Assembly: GCA_043228905.1 (NCBI GenBank)
Contig: JBHGNT010000013.1
Coordinates: 4,588,001 to 4,652,000, forward strand
DNA from: Azolla caroliniana
Lineage: Eukaryota; Polypodiophyta
DNA length: 64,000 bases
Direction of reading: 5' to 3'
Translations under genes and position numbers: made by a program
In this document: piece by piece, positions 33,084 through 43,394 of the stretch
Layout of the letters: each line of letters starts with the position of its first letter
How positions within the stretch are numbered: position 1 is the stretch's first letter
The notes under the pieces: model-generated
What the model was told of the DNA's origin: nothing
The model's database searches: none
What the model saw: the letters and a program-made list of their open reading frames with translations, nothing else

Positions 33084-34100
33084 ATGTTAGCCGGTAACTG
33101 GATGACACTCGACGAATCAGTTGGATACGGACAAGAAACCAAACCGACGGAAGAAGAAGAAGAAGAAGAAGAAGACACTGGAACTAGACAAAATCCCGAA
33201 TCGGATTCGGATTCGCAACAAACGGAGGAACCGGCAATCAGAAACCAAGGACGGAGATATCCTCTCTGGGAGAGAAGAGCCCCCCGAAGATTTCTGGATG
33301 TAGAGCATGTGTTGTTAACCGATGAGGGGGAGCCGGAAAGCCTTGAAGAAGCAAGGGGAGACACCCACAGCCACAAGTAGTTGAGTGCCATGTAGGATGA
33401 GATGGATTCCCTACATGAGAACCACACATACGATTTGGAAAGAGGGCACTCCGGAACAAGTGGGTGTACAAGCTGAAACCGGGAGACGCCGGAAATCCAG
33501 CAAGGTATAAGGACCGAATCGTGGTGAAGGTCTTCTTGCAGAAGAAAGGAGTGGACTTCGATGAGATCTTTGCCCCAGTAGTAAAGATGACATCCATCTG
33601 GACGGTATTGGGCATAACGACAAGCATGGACCTTGAGGTAGAGCAACTGCACGTAAAGACGACATTCCTACACAGAGACCTCGAAGAAGAGATCTACATG
33701 CATCAACTGGAAGGATTTGAGAAGAAAGGGAAGGAGCACCTGGTGTGCCTGCTGAAGAAGAGCTTATACGGACTAAAGCAAGCTCCCCGGCAATGGTACC
33801 GAAAGTTTGACTCCTTCATGACCGATCAAGGGTACCACAAGACACAGGCTGATCACTGCACGTTTGTTAAGAAATTTGATGGAGGAGATTTCCTGGTATT
33901 GCTCCTGTACGTGGACGACATGTTGATCATCGGATGAGACCAAGTCAAGATACGGATGCTGAAGAAGGCCCTTAACCGGACCTTCTCAATGAAAGACTTG
34001 GGTCCGGCAAGACAGATATTGGGGATGCACATCATTCGGGACCGGTCGAAGAAGCAATTGTGGTTGTTACATGAAAAGTATATGACAAAGGCGCTTCAAT
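33084..34100 (+). pseudogene. Copia C linker and reverse transcriptase
   Basis: The Glu-rich linker has an expanded GAA run (about 33152-33172). The RT follows with frame changes (DEIFAPVVKMTSIW, SLYGLKQAPRQWYRKFDSFM, LLLYVDDMLIIG) and a stop right after the catalytic YVDD box at about 33935. Confidence 0.85.
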
Positions 34101-34893
34101 GGTTTAACATGGCATAAGCAAAACCGGTTGGATCAACAGTCCGACAAACTGCAGATTATCCGGTAAGCAAAGCCCGAAGACAAGGGCAGAGAAGGAATAT
34201 ATGATGAAGATTCCATATGCCTCTGCAGTCGGGAGCTTGATGTACGCAATGGTGTGTACTCGACCGGATATTGGATATGCAGTCAGAGTGGTGAGTCGGT
34301 TCATGAACAACCCTGGAAAAGAGCACTAGAATGCGGTAAAATGGATACTCCGGTACTTGAAGGGCACTTCAAGTATGTGCCTCCGATTCGGCTTCGGTAA
34401 ACCCCTCATGGAAGGCTTTACGGATTCAGATGTGTTGGCTGATGTGGACACCAGCCGGTTAACTTCCGGATATGTCATGACCTATGCAGGGGGAGCCGTT
34501 TCATGGCAATCGAGGCTGTAGAAGACAGTTGCACTATCAACCACGGAGGTGGACTACATGTCAGCCATGGAAGCCAGCAAGGAAATATTATGGATGAAGG
34601 ACTTCATCGGTGAGCTTCGGATCCGGCAAGAGGAATACGGGCTTTATTGCGATAGTCAAAGTGCCATCCACCTTGCAAAGAACGCAACATACCATTCCAG
34701 AATGAAGCACATCTAACGCAGGTACCACTGGATCCGGGAGAGAGTTGAAGATCGAGAGTTCGTTCTGACGAAGATCCACACGGAGGAGAACGGGTCGGAT
34801 ATGCTAACCAAGGTGTTGACACCCGACAAGCTGGATGCATGCCGGAAGCGGATCAGACTTACAAGACATCCCATACCGGAGTGAAGGGGAGAT
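34101..34893 (+). pseudogene. Copia C RNase H and polypurine tract
   Basis: Motifs include IPYASAVGSLMYAMVCTRPD, VDTSRLTSGYVMTYAGGAVS and YCDSQSAIHLAKNATYHS. Stops replace Gln codons (for example SRL-stop-KTVALSTT). GTGAAGGGGAGAT at 34881-34893 is the polypurine tract. Confidence 0.8.
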
Positions 34894-35486
34894 TGTTGGG
34901 AAGTCGGTCTCTCCAGATGGGATCTTGTGATGAATAAAGAGGATCTGGTGAGATTCGGAAGAGATCTGGAAACCGGAGGAGACCCGGTGAGAACCAGAAG
35001 TGAGCCGGTGAGAACCGGATCGGTGGACCCGGTGAGAACTCGAAGAGAAGACAGATTTTTAAATATGTCTTGAATAAGCCCATTGAGGCTATATTTTTAA
35101 ATAACCCTAAGTTCATATAACTATAAATATGACTTAGGGCAATCACTTTAGGATGTGATTGTGTTGTTGTCAAATTGTTATAACTCTTGTACAGAGAGAG
35201 AGGGAGAGAGAGAGATACAGAGTGATACTCTGTTGTAACCGCCACAGTGCGAGAAACATAGCTTGAGGTCGTTGCCTCAAAGTTTCTGATTGATTGTACC
35301 CCTTCTCTTCATAATGATAGTTCAGAGTCTGTGGGCTCTCGTGGTTTCTCCCTATTAGGGTTTTCCACGTAAACATCTTGTGTCTTTTTATTGTGTACTC
35401 TCCATCTCCCATTTCTGTGTTTGATTCTTATAGAAGTGATTTACTACTTGGTTGTGGCCGAGCGATATTCCGTGCATTTCTCTTCA
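34894..35486 (+). repeat. 3' LTR of copia C
   Basis: It starts TGTTGGGAAGTCGGTC and ends TTTCTCTTCA. The promoter module is present with small changes (ATTTTTAAATAACC, then TATAAATATGAC). It contains 'ccggtgagaacc' repeats. Confidence 0.9.
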
Positions 35487-35506
35487 CGCACAACAAAGGA
35501 AAGAAA

Positions 35507-36293
35507 ATGGAAGATTCTTTCGGTGGCATGTTCAACTACCCAGTGTGGAAGTTGAAGATGAGGGACATGTTGGTGGTTAAAGATCTCTGGTTGCAGGTAC
35601 AGTTTGGGGATTCTTTCATCGACATGAGCCTGTACAATAAGTTTAATGAAGAGAACAAGGCCAATGAGCTCTGGCAGAAGATCGGCACGATGCTGGCGAA
35701 GTAGAACGTAGTAAATCGGGTCTCGGTATTCCGAAAGATAGTGAGGCTCCGGTATCAAGACGGCGCCAGCATGGCAGAGCATATGAACGCCTTCTAGGGG
35801 CTAATAAACTAGACTACCTTGCGCGGAGTATCGCTAGCCAACGAGGTACTCGAATTGTTATTGTTCAGGTTTATTTCCGGATAGTTGGGAGACATTGGTT
35901 GTGAATCTGGGCAATTCCGGACCGGAAGGAAAGAACTTATCCCTGGTGATAATAAAGTCGAGCTTGCTAAACGAAGAAGCTCACTTGAAGGACTGAGAGT
36001 CTGGATCCGATCCTAAGGCCTTGGTATGGAAGACAACAATAACTTCGGAAGAGGCCGGAATTGGGGCCCTCAGAACCGGGACAAATCGGGGACACGATCG
36101 AAGTCAAGGGGGAGTCCTACGTGCTTCTACTGTAGGAGGTCAAGGCACTTTCAGAAGAATTGCCGACACTTCCGGAAGGAGAAAGGAACCGACATTGTCG
36201 ACTCGAAAAAGGGTCCATATCAAAGAAGGGTCTGGATCAAAGAAGTTCGAATCGGAAAGGAACGTTGGCAAGTGAGGAAGAACTGTTGCTAAT
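35507..36293 (+). pseudogene. Copia L/D gag
   Basis: It starts MEDSFGGMF and lacks the segment after it that B, C and H share. A second in-frame loss joins VQFGDSF to IDMSLYNKF. The zinc knuckle survives partly (CFYCRRSRHFQKNCRHF). There are many stops. It directly continues the copia D leader interrupted by copia C. Confidence 0.8.
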
Positions 36294-37112
36294 CACCGAG
36301 GAGAGTGAGATGCACCTTGTGAGAGACGAGACAACACGGGTTGTCGATTCCGGAGCATCGTTCCGTCTGACCCCCAACAAGAAATGCTTCTCATCCTATA
36401 GCGCCAGAGATCACGGTTGTGTCCAAATGGGAAATGAAGGTGCATGTCGGATTGTCGGAATAGGAGACATGTAGTTGACAACATCAACTGGTTGCAAGTT
36501 GCTGCTTAAAGATGTTTGACACATTCCGGAGGTTCGACTGAACCTGATATTAGTCGGTTGGCTAGATGATGAAGGCTACACCGGTAGCATCCGAAAATGA
36601 GTCATGAAGTTCAACAAAGGGAGCTTGATCGTGGCCCGAGCCCGGAAGATGAACTAGTTGTACCTAATGCATGCCCGGATATGCTGGGAAGAAGTGAATG
36701 TGGTATTTGACATTGCTGGTGAGTTGTGGTAGAAGAGGTTGTGCCACATGAGCCACAAGGGGATGCAGAAACTTGCCAAAGATAACCTCATTCTGTAGGT
36801 GAAAGATGTGCAGCTTGAGAGGTGCACCGATTGCTTGGCCGGCAAGCATAAGCAAACCTCTTTCTGGTCGAGACTGCCGACAAGATGGAAAGAACCACTA
36901 GAGCTTGTGCATACCTATGTATGCCAAGTTGACACGAAGTCACATGCTGGGTAACAGTACTTCGTGGCAGTCACAGATGACCACAATCGGAAGCTATGGG
37001 TCTCACCATTGAAGACGAATGACTAGGTATTATTCGTATCCAAGGAATTCCAAGTGGAAAGGGAAACCCACCGCAAGCTTAAGGCGGTTCGAGCAGACAA
37101 CTGAGGTGAATA
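36294..37112 (+). pseudogene. Copia L/D protease, GPI and integrase start
   Basis: The protease motif VVDSGASFRLTPNKK is intact. The zinc-binding region has CTDCLAGKHKQTSF. The integrase reads to AVRADN-stop-GEY, just after the second catalytic Asp, where host PAP sequence begins at about 37113. Confidence 0.8.
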
Positions 37113-37310
37113 TATGTACATGGCTGGAAAACACAATGTCTACCTTGGCATTCACAAACCATGATTCGAATTGACCACGCATTGTTTCACCCTCCATATA
37201 ATGATGTTCATTGCTATTATACCATGGAGAATGGAACAAAACAATGTTCTTTGTTCTATCCATTGAAGCTAGCTCCTCTTGGAGCTAGGCATATTGTGGG
37301 GTGTATTTCC
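37113..37310 (-). pseudogene. Purple acid phosphatase, exon with VxxH and GHxH motifs
   Basis: After an acceptor AG at 37311-37312 the exon reads GKYTPQYA[12 protein letters not shown], then [38 protein letters not shown] and SHVH. Plant PAPs have VxxH (here VLFH, intact) and GHxH (here SHVH, Gly lost), both metal-binding. The stop sits where PAPs have Trp. The exon is cut just after HVH by copia D. Confidence 0.88.
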
Positions 37311-37398
37311 CTACACAAACATTTACGTTGTGTGTCTATGAGTCGGTCGGTCTATTCAAAAAGAGAAAGAGAGAACAATTAGAGTTGTATTAACTTAC

Positions 37399-37546
37399 CA
37401 TATGATGAGTAGGATTAAAGAACAATGATATGAGCAAATTCTCTCTTGATGGAGTACTACAATGGAGATGTATTGTTTGAGGCTTCATGTGGCACCCAAT
37501 AGCGGTTCAAATACGGCTTAAACAGCTCCGTCTCTCCCTACAAAAT
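37399..37546 (-). pseudogene. Purple acid phosphatase, middle exon
   Basis: Bounded by TTTTGTTTTAG acceptor and ATG|GTAAGT donor, it reads GETELFKPYLNRYWVPHEAS, then SPL-stop-YSIKREFAHIIVL-stop-SYSSYG. The two stops replace Trp (TGG to TAG) and Ser (TCA to TAA). Splicing to the next exon restores YGKYTPQY in phase. Confidence 0.85.
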
Positions 37547-37948
37547 CTAAAACAAAAAGAAAGTGATGAAGGCCATGATCTCATTGCAGAAGAAATCATG
37601 GAAAAACAACTCATAATCTTTCTCTCCCTCCCCCAATTTATATGTATAAATAAGAAACACATATGCACATTAATCACTTCATATTGTTAGCATATTTGTG
37701 TATACATAAATATGGTATGCAAAGTAGCACAAGTACATGCATGTACATACACAAATTCAAATTCAAATGTAACCACTTCTAAGATTAGAGTGCATACACA
37801 TCCTTTAACAAAATAACCTCTTCTCAAACCCCAACATACATATACATATATGTAACATGTATGCATACATTTGCAGATGATCCTAGCATGGGTTTAGGAG
37901 TTTAGGGTTTCCTGAAACTAAAATAGTTTCCATCGAAAAGAAGAAGTC

Positions 37949-38140
37949 ACCACTTCAAGAGAAAATCAAGCTCATGGTTCCCAGCTGTCCAAATCCACGG
38001 TTGATAAGCCGTGCTCCTTTTGACAAACCAGCCCCAAGTGTCCCATTAGTTGTCATGGAATGGATAGTTGACTATAGAGGAAAGGTCACCAACATATAGA
38101 ATCATGTCGCCATTTGCTTGCATGTAATGCTCAAGGTCAC
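37949..38140 (-). pseudogene. Purple acid phosphatase, exon with GDxxY and GNHE
   Basis: It reads EHYMQANGDMILYVGDLSS, then NYPFHDN[18 protein letters not shown] and [18 protein letters not shown] is the third metal motif and is intact. GDxxY (usually GDLSYAD) has lost Tyr. The acceptor AG lies at 38141-38142. Splicing with the upstream exon gives IIGDLEHY, missing the stretch PAPs have between GDLG and LEHY. Confidence 0.85.
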
Positions 38141-38336
38141 CTATTTAAACAATGACATGATTGAGTTGTTGCAAATGTACATCCCATCACCCTAACACCT
38201 AAACATTAAGTTGTGGTTTAGGATTAGGACACCCCATATGTTCTAGAAAGGAAACATTTAAAGAGAAGAGAAAGGAAGGAAAATGAATGGAAATTTTAAC
38301 CAAAATTAAGATGCATGATGAGGCATTACTCCATAC

Positions 38337-38500
38337 CAATGATTACAAAAGTTTAAGGAGTATCCGAGTCAAGAGGTCGAGGTGTATGGAACCAAAACTC
38401 GCGAGCTGAGGCTCCCCTCGCCAAGTTTGTAATAATATTTGGTATTAGGCTACAATAACATCATATGTACATATTAATTATAAAGCAATGAAGGAAACGT
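38337..38500 (-). pseudogene. Purple acid phosphatase, upstream exon, cut by gypsy E
   Basis: It reads PNTKYYYKLGEG, then, after a one-base shift, REFWFHTPRPLDSDTP-stop-TFVIIG, followed by a GTATGG donor. This is the N-terminal fibronectin-like domain end and the first metal motif of plant PAPs. The upstream part is lost where gypsy E begins at 38501. Confidence 0.75.
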
Positions 38501-38507
38501 TGACGTA

Positions 38508-39695
38508 GTGTATTCCACACACTACGTGGAAATCGTGGGGATAGTCGAAGAAGTGTTCTATGGGAGCACGCTACAACGACTTGAAGAGCTTGCGGAAGAT
38601 AAAAGCCAAGGGAACCGGGTAGTCCCGGTGGAATCGGTCGAGATGTACGAGATCATTGCGAAAATGGAGCCGGATACGCTCCGCAAAGAAGAAGCAATGG
38701 TAAGTACGAAATACAAGACCGTGGAGAAGAAGGTGAAACCGGCCGCGGGACCACTACGTGCCGGTAGCGAACAAAAGAGGAAAGAAGTCTCGGGAGATCC
38801 GACACTTCGGAAGTCCGTGGATATCGGACATGCCTTCACAGATGAGACCCGGAAGAAACTTCGGATCGGTGGAGGTGGGTTCCTATTACAAAAAGAAGAA
38901 GAACGGTTTCGCGAGATGTTGGAGCAACACGGCAAAGCGTTTGCATTTACATCAAGGGAGATAGGGTGCGTCAATCCAAGAACAGTGGAGCCGATGGTGA
39001 TCTTCACGATTGACCATGTACCGTGGAACCTGAAGCCGATTCCGATGCCACGAGCGCATATTCCGAAAGTCATTGACTTGCTCAAGGAGAAGGTGGCGAT
39101 GGGGATTCTAGAGCCATCAACTGCTCCGTACTCAAATCGATGGTTTACGGTTCCGAAGAAGAATGGGTCACTCCGATTTATCCAAGACTTGCAACCGGTG
39201 AATAAGGTCACGATCCGGAACTCGGGAGTCGGTCCGATAGTGGACGAATTTGCGGAAGCTTTTGCCGGTTGTGCAATATACTCCATCGGAGACCTATACT
39301 CGGGGTATGACCAATTCCAACTAGCCGTGGAGAGCCGAGACATCACAACCATGCGAACACCGATAGGATTAGTCCGAATGTGCACACTACCACAAGGAGC
39401 GACAAACTCGGTTGCTCATATGATGAACGCGATGAACAAGGTGCTACGAGACTGCATTCCGGAGATAACGATGCCGTTCCTCGATGACATTCCGATGAAA
39501 GGATGCGCGGTAGAAGAAAAAGATGAGACTATGGATGATCGGGGATGCCGAAAGTTCGTGGTCGACCATATTCATGATTGCAAGAAAGTGTTGCGAAAGC
39601 TAGAAGATGTGCACCTAACACTTTCCGGGGAGAAATCGCCATTCGGGCAAGAAGAAATATTGGTGGTCGGACATCTATGTGGGCCCTACGGCTGA
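38508..39695 (+). pseudogene. Gypsy E reverse transcriptase
   Basis: This is a 395-residue open frame with RT motifs LKEKVAMGILEPSTAPYSN, WFTVPKKNGSLRFIQDLQPV, IGDLYSGYDQFQLAVESRD, LPQGATNSVAHMMNAMNK and catalytic MPFLDDIPMKG (FLDD rather than YxDD). It is not chromoviral in type. TGA at 39693-39695 sits where Arg (CGA) fits, and the frame continues at 39696. The first 10 residues are encoded by LTR sequence. Confidence 0.9.
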
Positions 39696-41210
39696 AGACC
39701 GTCACCAACAAAGATTGATGCGATTCAAGCTATGGAGGAAGTATGCGAGTCAACATCCGAAGTCCGAAGGTTTCTCGGTGCATGTGCATTCTATCACATA
39801 TGGATTCCGCACTATGCACATATAGCGGACCCGCTCTACCACTTGTTGCGGAAAGGTAAGAAATTCGAATGGAAACCGGAACACACCAAAGCCATGAAGA
39901 AATTGAAGAAGACACTTCGGAGGGCGGAAGCACTTAAGAAGCCGAGCTATGACCGACCGATCATAGTAACGGTTGATACAAGTCCAACCGGTATCGGGTG
40001 GGTCATCAATCAAGCCGACTCCGATGGTTCGCGGTATCCGATCCGATTCGGAGCAAAGGTTCTCAACGAAAGGCAACGTGGATATGCACAAGTCAAAAGA
40101 GAACTGTGGGGAGTCGTGTCGGCGATAAAATCGGATCGGGATTATTTGATCGGAGCCGAAGTGGTGATCGAGACGGATTGTCTTCCGATACTTGGAATGA
40201 TGCGGTGTTGTACGATACCGGATGTAGCTATGCTAAGGTGGGTTGCATATGTCAAGTCGCTTAATCCGGAGGTTCGACACATCTCGGGGAAGGACAACGC
40301 GGTAGTGGATATGTTATCAAGGGCTCGGTTCGGAGACGACATAACCGAATCGGATAATGAAGAAGTTTCCGAGGACTACTTCGCGTCGGAGCACATATGT
40401 CGAGTAAACGTAATCCGAGAATTCCGGGAAGAAGAATACGAGGGAGAAAGCTTGATGATCGGAAAGATGTTACAAGAGGCTGAGGATTCAACAAACGATA
40501 AAGGAAGAAGAGCCGAGATCCGAAGGAAGAAGAGGCAAGTCCAAAAGTTCTTCTTGGAAAACGGATTAATATGGAGGGCGCCGAAAAGACCGGATGGTAT
40601 ACCACTTCGAGTAGTCGGGACAAAAAAGCAACAAGACCGGATAATGTCCGAGTTTCACGAATCCGATTGGGCTGGACACCGAGGAACATGGGCAACATTT
40701 GTGAAGATCAAGCAAAAATATTGGTGGAAGAAAATGTACAAAGATGTTGCGGAGTTCACAGAAAGCTGCGAGAAATGTCAAGTCTACTCTGGGGTTCGAC
40801 ATCGAGATGAGTTACATCCGACATTCTCACCAACAATCAACTTCAAGTGGATGGTTGACATAGTGGCCATGCCGACCGGGATCGGAGAAAAGAAATACTT
40901 GGTATTAGCTCGGGAAGATCTCACCAATCAAGTAGAAGGTCGAGCGCTTCAGAGGAAAACGTGTTCCGCGGTATGCCAATTTCTTTTGGAGGAAGTATTT
41001 TGCAGGTACGGGTGCGTAGGACAAGTGATTGCGGACCGGGGAGAACTCGACTCGGACAAAGCTAGGGGATTCTTCGCCAAACACGGAGTTTGGTTATCAC
41101 TGACAACGGCATACAATCCGGAGGCCAACGGGAAAGTCGAACGAGGACATAGTCCGATCGTGAAAGCACTTGCAAAGGCATGCGATGGAAAGGTGAAGGA
41201 CTGGCCGTAG
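39696..41210 (+). pseudogene. Gypsy E RNase H and integrase
   Basis: In the same frame as the RT, RFLGACAFYHIWIPHYAHIA leads to RNase H (VTVDTSPTGIGWVINQAD, ETDCLPILG, DMLSRARF). Integrase follows with a zinc-binding region (H-x-H ... CEKCQVYSG), then DDE residues in MVDIVAMP, VIADRGELDSD and NPEANGKVERGH. TAG at 41208-41210 fits a former Gln or Trp codon. Confidence 0.88.
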
Positions 41211-41917
41211 ATACTTCCGTATGCACTATGGGCGGATCGGACGACACATAGCTCCATAACCGGTTACATGCCGGCAGAACTCATGACCGGACAAGCACCG
41301 GTAATGCCGACGGAAACCGCGATCGCAACATGGACAGTGCTACCGTGGAAGGAAGAGATGAGCCAGGAAGAACTACTAGCGGTCCGGATACGACAACTAG
41401 AGGGGAGACCGGCAGACATAGCGGAAGCAATACGCCGACAACAAGAAGCACGATTAAGGAACAAAAGCCGGTTCGACACAAAGCACCGACTACGACCGAG
41501 GAGGATTGAAGAAGGAGACTGGGTGATTGTCTATGACAGTAGTTTGGACCATCAACATACAACGATGCCTAAATTCGCGAAAAGATGGTTCGGGCCATAC
41601 GAGGTTCGGAAAGTCTTCGACAACAGAACGTACCGACTGTCCGAGTTGGATGGAACAATACTACGAGTGCCTATAGCCGGGAAGCGGGTGAAGATTTTCA
41701 AGAAGTGGACCGACGACAAACCCTATGTGATCCAAGCCAAGGCCGACAACGAGGAGCAATCGGACGAAGACCACGGTGATGCGGGAAGCGAAGAAAGTGA
41801 ATTACAACTCATAGTCGACATAAGGGGAGAATCGGAGGAAGCTTTGGGTGAAGACGGATATGGGGAATCAAGAACTTCGGCACATACCGGAGGATGTGCG
41901 GGTTCGGAGGGGGTGAG
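41211..41917 (+). pseudogene. Gypsy E integrase C-terminal region
   Basis: The same frame continues: LPYALWADRTTH, YMPAELMTGQAPVMP, RFDTKHRLRPRRIEEGDWVI, KRWFGPYEVRKVFDNRTYRL. A long acidic tail with no chromodomain runs through the polypurine tract (GGAGGGGGTGAG) into the LTR. Confidence 0.85.
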
Positions 41918-42676
41918 TGTCGTAGTGTATTCCACACACTACGTGGAAAACCATAAAATAATATATCCGATTTTAGATATATATAAATAGATAAATAAAA
42001 TATCAAAAGAATTTATCATGTGCATAGGGCAAGATTCGAACCATGCACCTCCACTTAGATAAACCCCAACTTTACCATTGTAATAACTTATCTTTAGTGT
42101 TATAAATATAGATTTAATAGGTATAAGACCTTTATTTACACATACCTTTATTAAAAGGTAAAAATCATGTATTCTTTAGAGTGTGAATATTTTTACACGT
42201 GCCATTAAAAGTGACTCATGCACATCTAGCGTGCATGAGCCCTATATTTAGGAAATGACAAAGCATCACATGCACATTTAGTGTGCATGGACACTTTAGG
42301 TGAAAAAAGCATGAAGCCATGCTTAGCCTCTTCCATCTTTATATAAGGAGGAGAGAAATATGTATAAGGTTGTTGATTAATATACAAGGTTGGATCAATC
42401 TAATATATTCGTGGGATTCACGAATTTTGCCATTTAATTGCTCTTATAATCTAAATATTGTTTTAATTACACTGAACTCGTGGGATTCACGAGATTGCTA
42501 TCTTACTTCTCTTTCCACTATTCATAACTAGCCTTAAGTTGTATTCCTCTTCCTCCTAGTCAAAAACCTCGGCGGTTCCCACCCGACTCACGCAACGATC
42601 CGGAGCCGAAGGGCACGACAGCGTCAGCGGCTAGACATCCATTCCCTGTTGCTCCGCTGTGAGGATTCACAGATCA
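41918..42676 (+). repeat. Gypsy E 3' LTR
   Basis: It starts TGTCGTAGTGT-ATTCCAC-ACACTACG, a hairpin with an 8-bp stem at the very end. It includes a tRNA-like relic and 'ttcgtgggattcacga' blocks near 42405-42500. The 3' end is either at CACGACA (42620) or at GCGTGCCA (42676) before a primer-site-like sequence. Confidence 0.6.
42027..42090 (-). other. tRNA-like relic inside gypsy E LTR
   Basis: On the minus strand TGGTAAAGTTGGGG resembles an A box and GGTTCGAATCT a B box at tRNA spacing. Both also occur as related text in the chromovirus LTR (16796-16856). It is too degenerate to be a tRNA gene. Confidence 0.4.
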
Positions 42677-43147
42677 CCGGGCGTGCCAAAAGTGGTACCA
42701 GTTAGGAACACGGCCTACCCTCGGTCCTTCAGGGTAGGTTCAAGGTGATTGTGGTATAGAGAATGGATTCTTGTACTGTGCGCAACTATAAAGAATAGAG
42801 CATCACTTACTGTCCATGAAGGTGGAGCGTGACTGGAGACGGCTACAACCGAGCTCCTTCCTACCGGGCGTATATGAGCACAAATGCACTACCTAACCTT
42901 TAGACAATTACGCTATGTATCGACACAAACACAGAGATCAGAGAAGACGGTAACTATATTAGAGAACGTATACTCAAAACTACGCTAGTTTGTACAATGT
43001 TCCTATACCCATTATATACAGAGGGCATAGTTGGTTATGCTTCCTGCGTGATCTGTTACATGCGTTCTTTTAACGCTCCTACTATAATCATACGCTTCTT
43101 GTTCTTTTCTTTACTTTTTTCCCAGCAGTCCACTTTCGGCAAACAAT
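42677..43147. other. Possible gypsy leader; no gene seen
   Basis: TGGTACCAGTTAGG at about 42682 looks like a primer site. The remainder has no coding text or recognised repeat. Confidence 0.3.
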
Positions 43148-43260
43148 ACAATGTACAAGCAAAAGAGCACTTGGGCAAGCAGGATTTAGACCAAAACACT
43201 CCATTGTGGATCATTTGGTTACATTGAGAGTGTTGAGAGATCAAGCTCAACTTAGTTTAG
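43148..43260 (+). pseudogene. LINE RT fragment
   Basis: It encodes SKRALGQAGFRPKHSIVDHL and VTLRVLRDQAQ, the same segment found antisense at 17815-17880 in the LINE. Only about 110 bp remain, with unrelated sequence on each side. Confidence 0.7.
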
Positions 43261-43394
43261 TTAGTTAGTCAACACATGTAACTTAGTAGTTACCTAGATA
43301 GAATCTAGTTAGTGTGTTGACCATAAAGCCTTAAATAGGATTTTGTACTCGAGTGGGATACATTGTAGATCCACCACTCCATGCTCACAGAACT
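43261..43394. other. Junction sequence, no gene seen
   Basis: A short stretch between the LINE scrap and the family-A copia. It has repeated 'gttagt' text and no coding signal. Confidence 0.3.

Larger units (their letters stand above)
24424..35486 (+). mobile_element. Copia C, carrying two nested insertions
   Basis: LTRs start TGTTGGGAA(A/G)TCGGTCTCTCC and end TTTCTCTTCA. Flanks are CGAAC (24419-24423) and CGCAC (35487-35491), a 5-bp target duplication with one mismatch. On both sides copia D leader sequence continues (primer site left, gag ATG right). Inside are a gag-only LTR element (24447-28705) in the 5' LTR and a hAT element (29375-30974) in gag. Without these the element is about 5.2 kb. 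Coding blocks change frame and carry stops. Confidence 0.92.
38501..42676 (+). mobile_element. Ty3/gypsy E, 5' deleted
   Basis: It begins with 32 bp matching the start of its own LTR (TGACGTAGTGTATTCC versus TGTCGTAGTGTATTCC at 41918), then runs straight into pol. The rest of the 5' LTR, gag and protease are absent. RT, RNase H and integrase are followed by a polypurine tract and one LTR. It inserted into an exon of the PAP gene. The right end is uncertain, because a primer-site-like TGGTACCAG follows near 42682, suggesting a tandem copy was once present. Confidence 0.75.

Noticed and set aside
38558-39385. 275-codon minus-strand ORF
   Set aside because: It is exactly antisense to the gypsy E reverse transcriptase, whose plus frame has clear RT motifs. 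It is a shadow.
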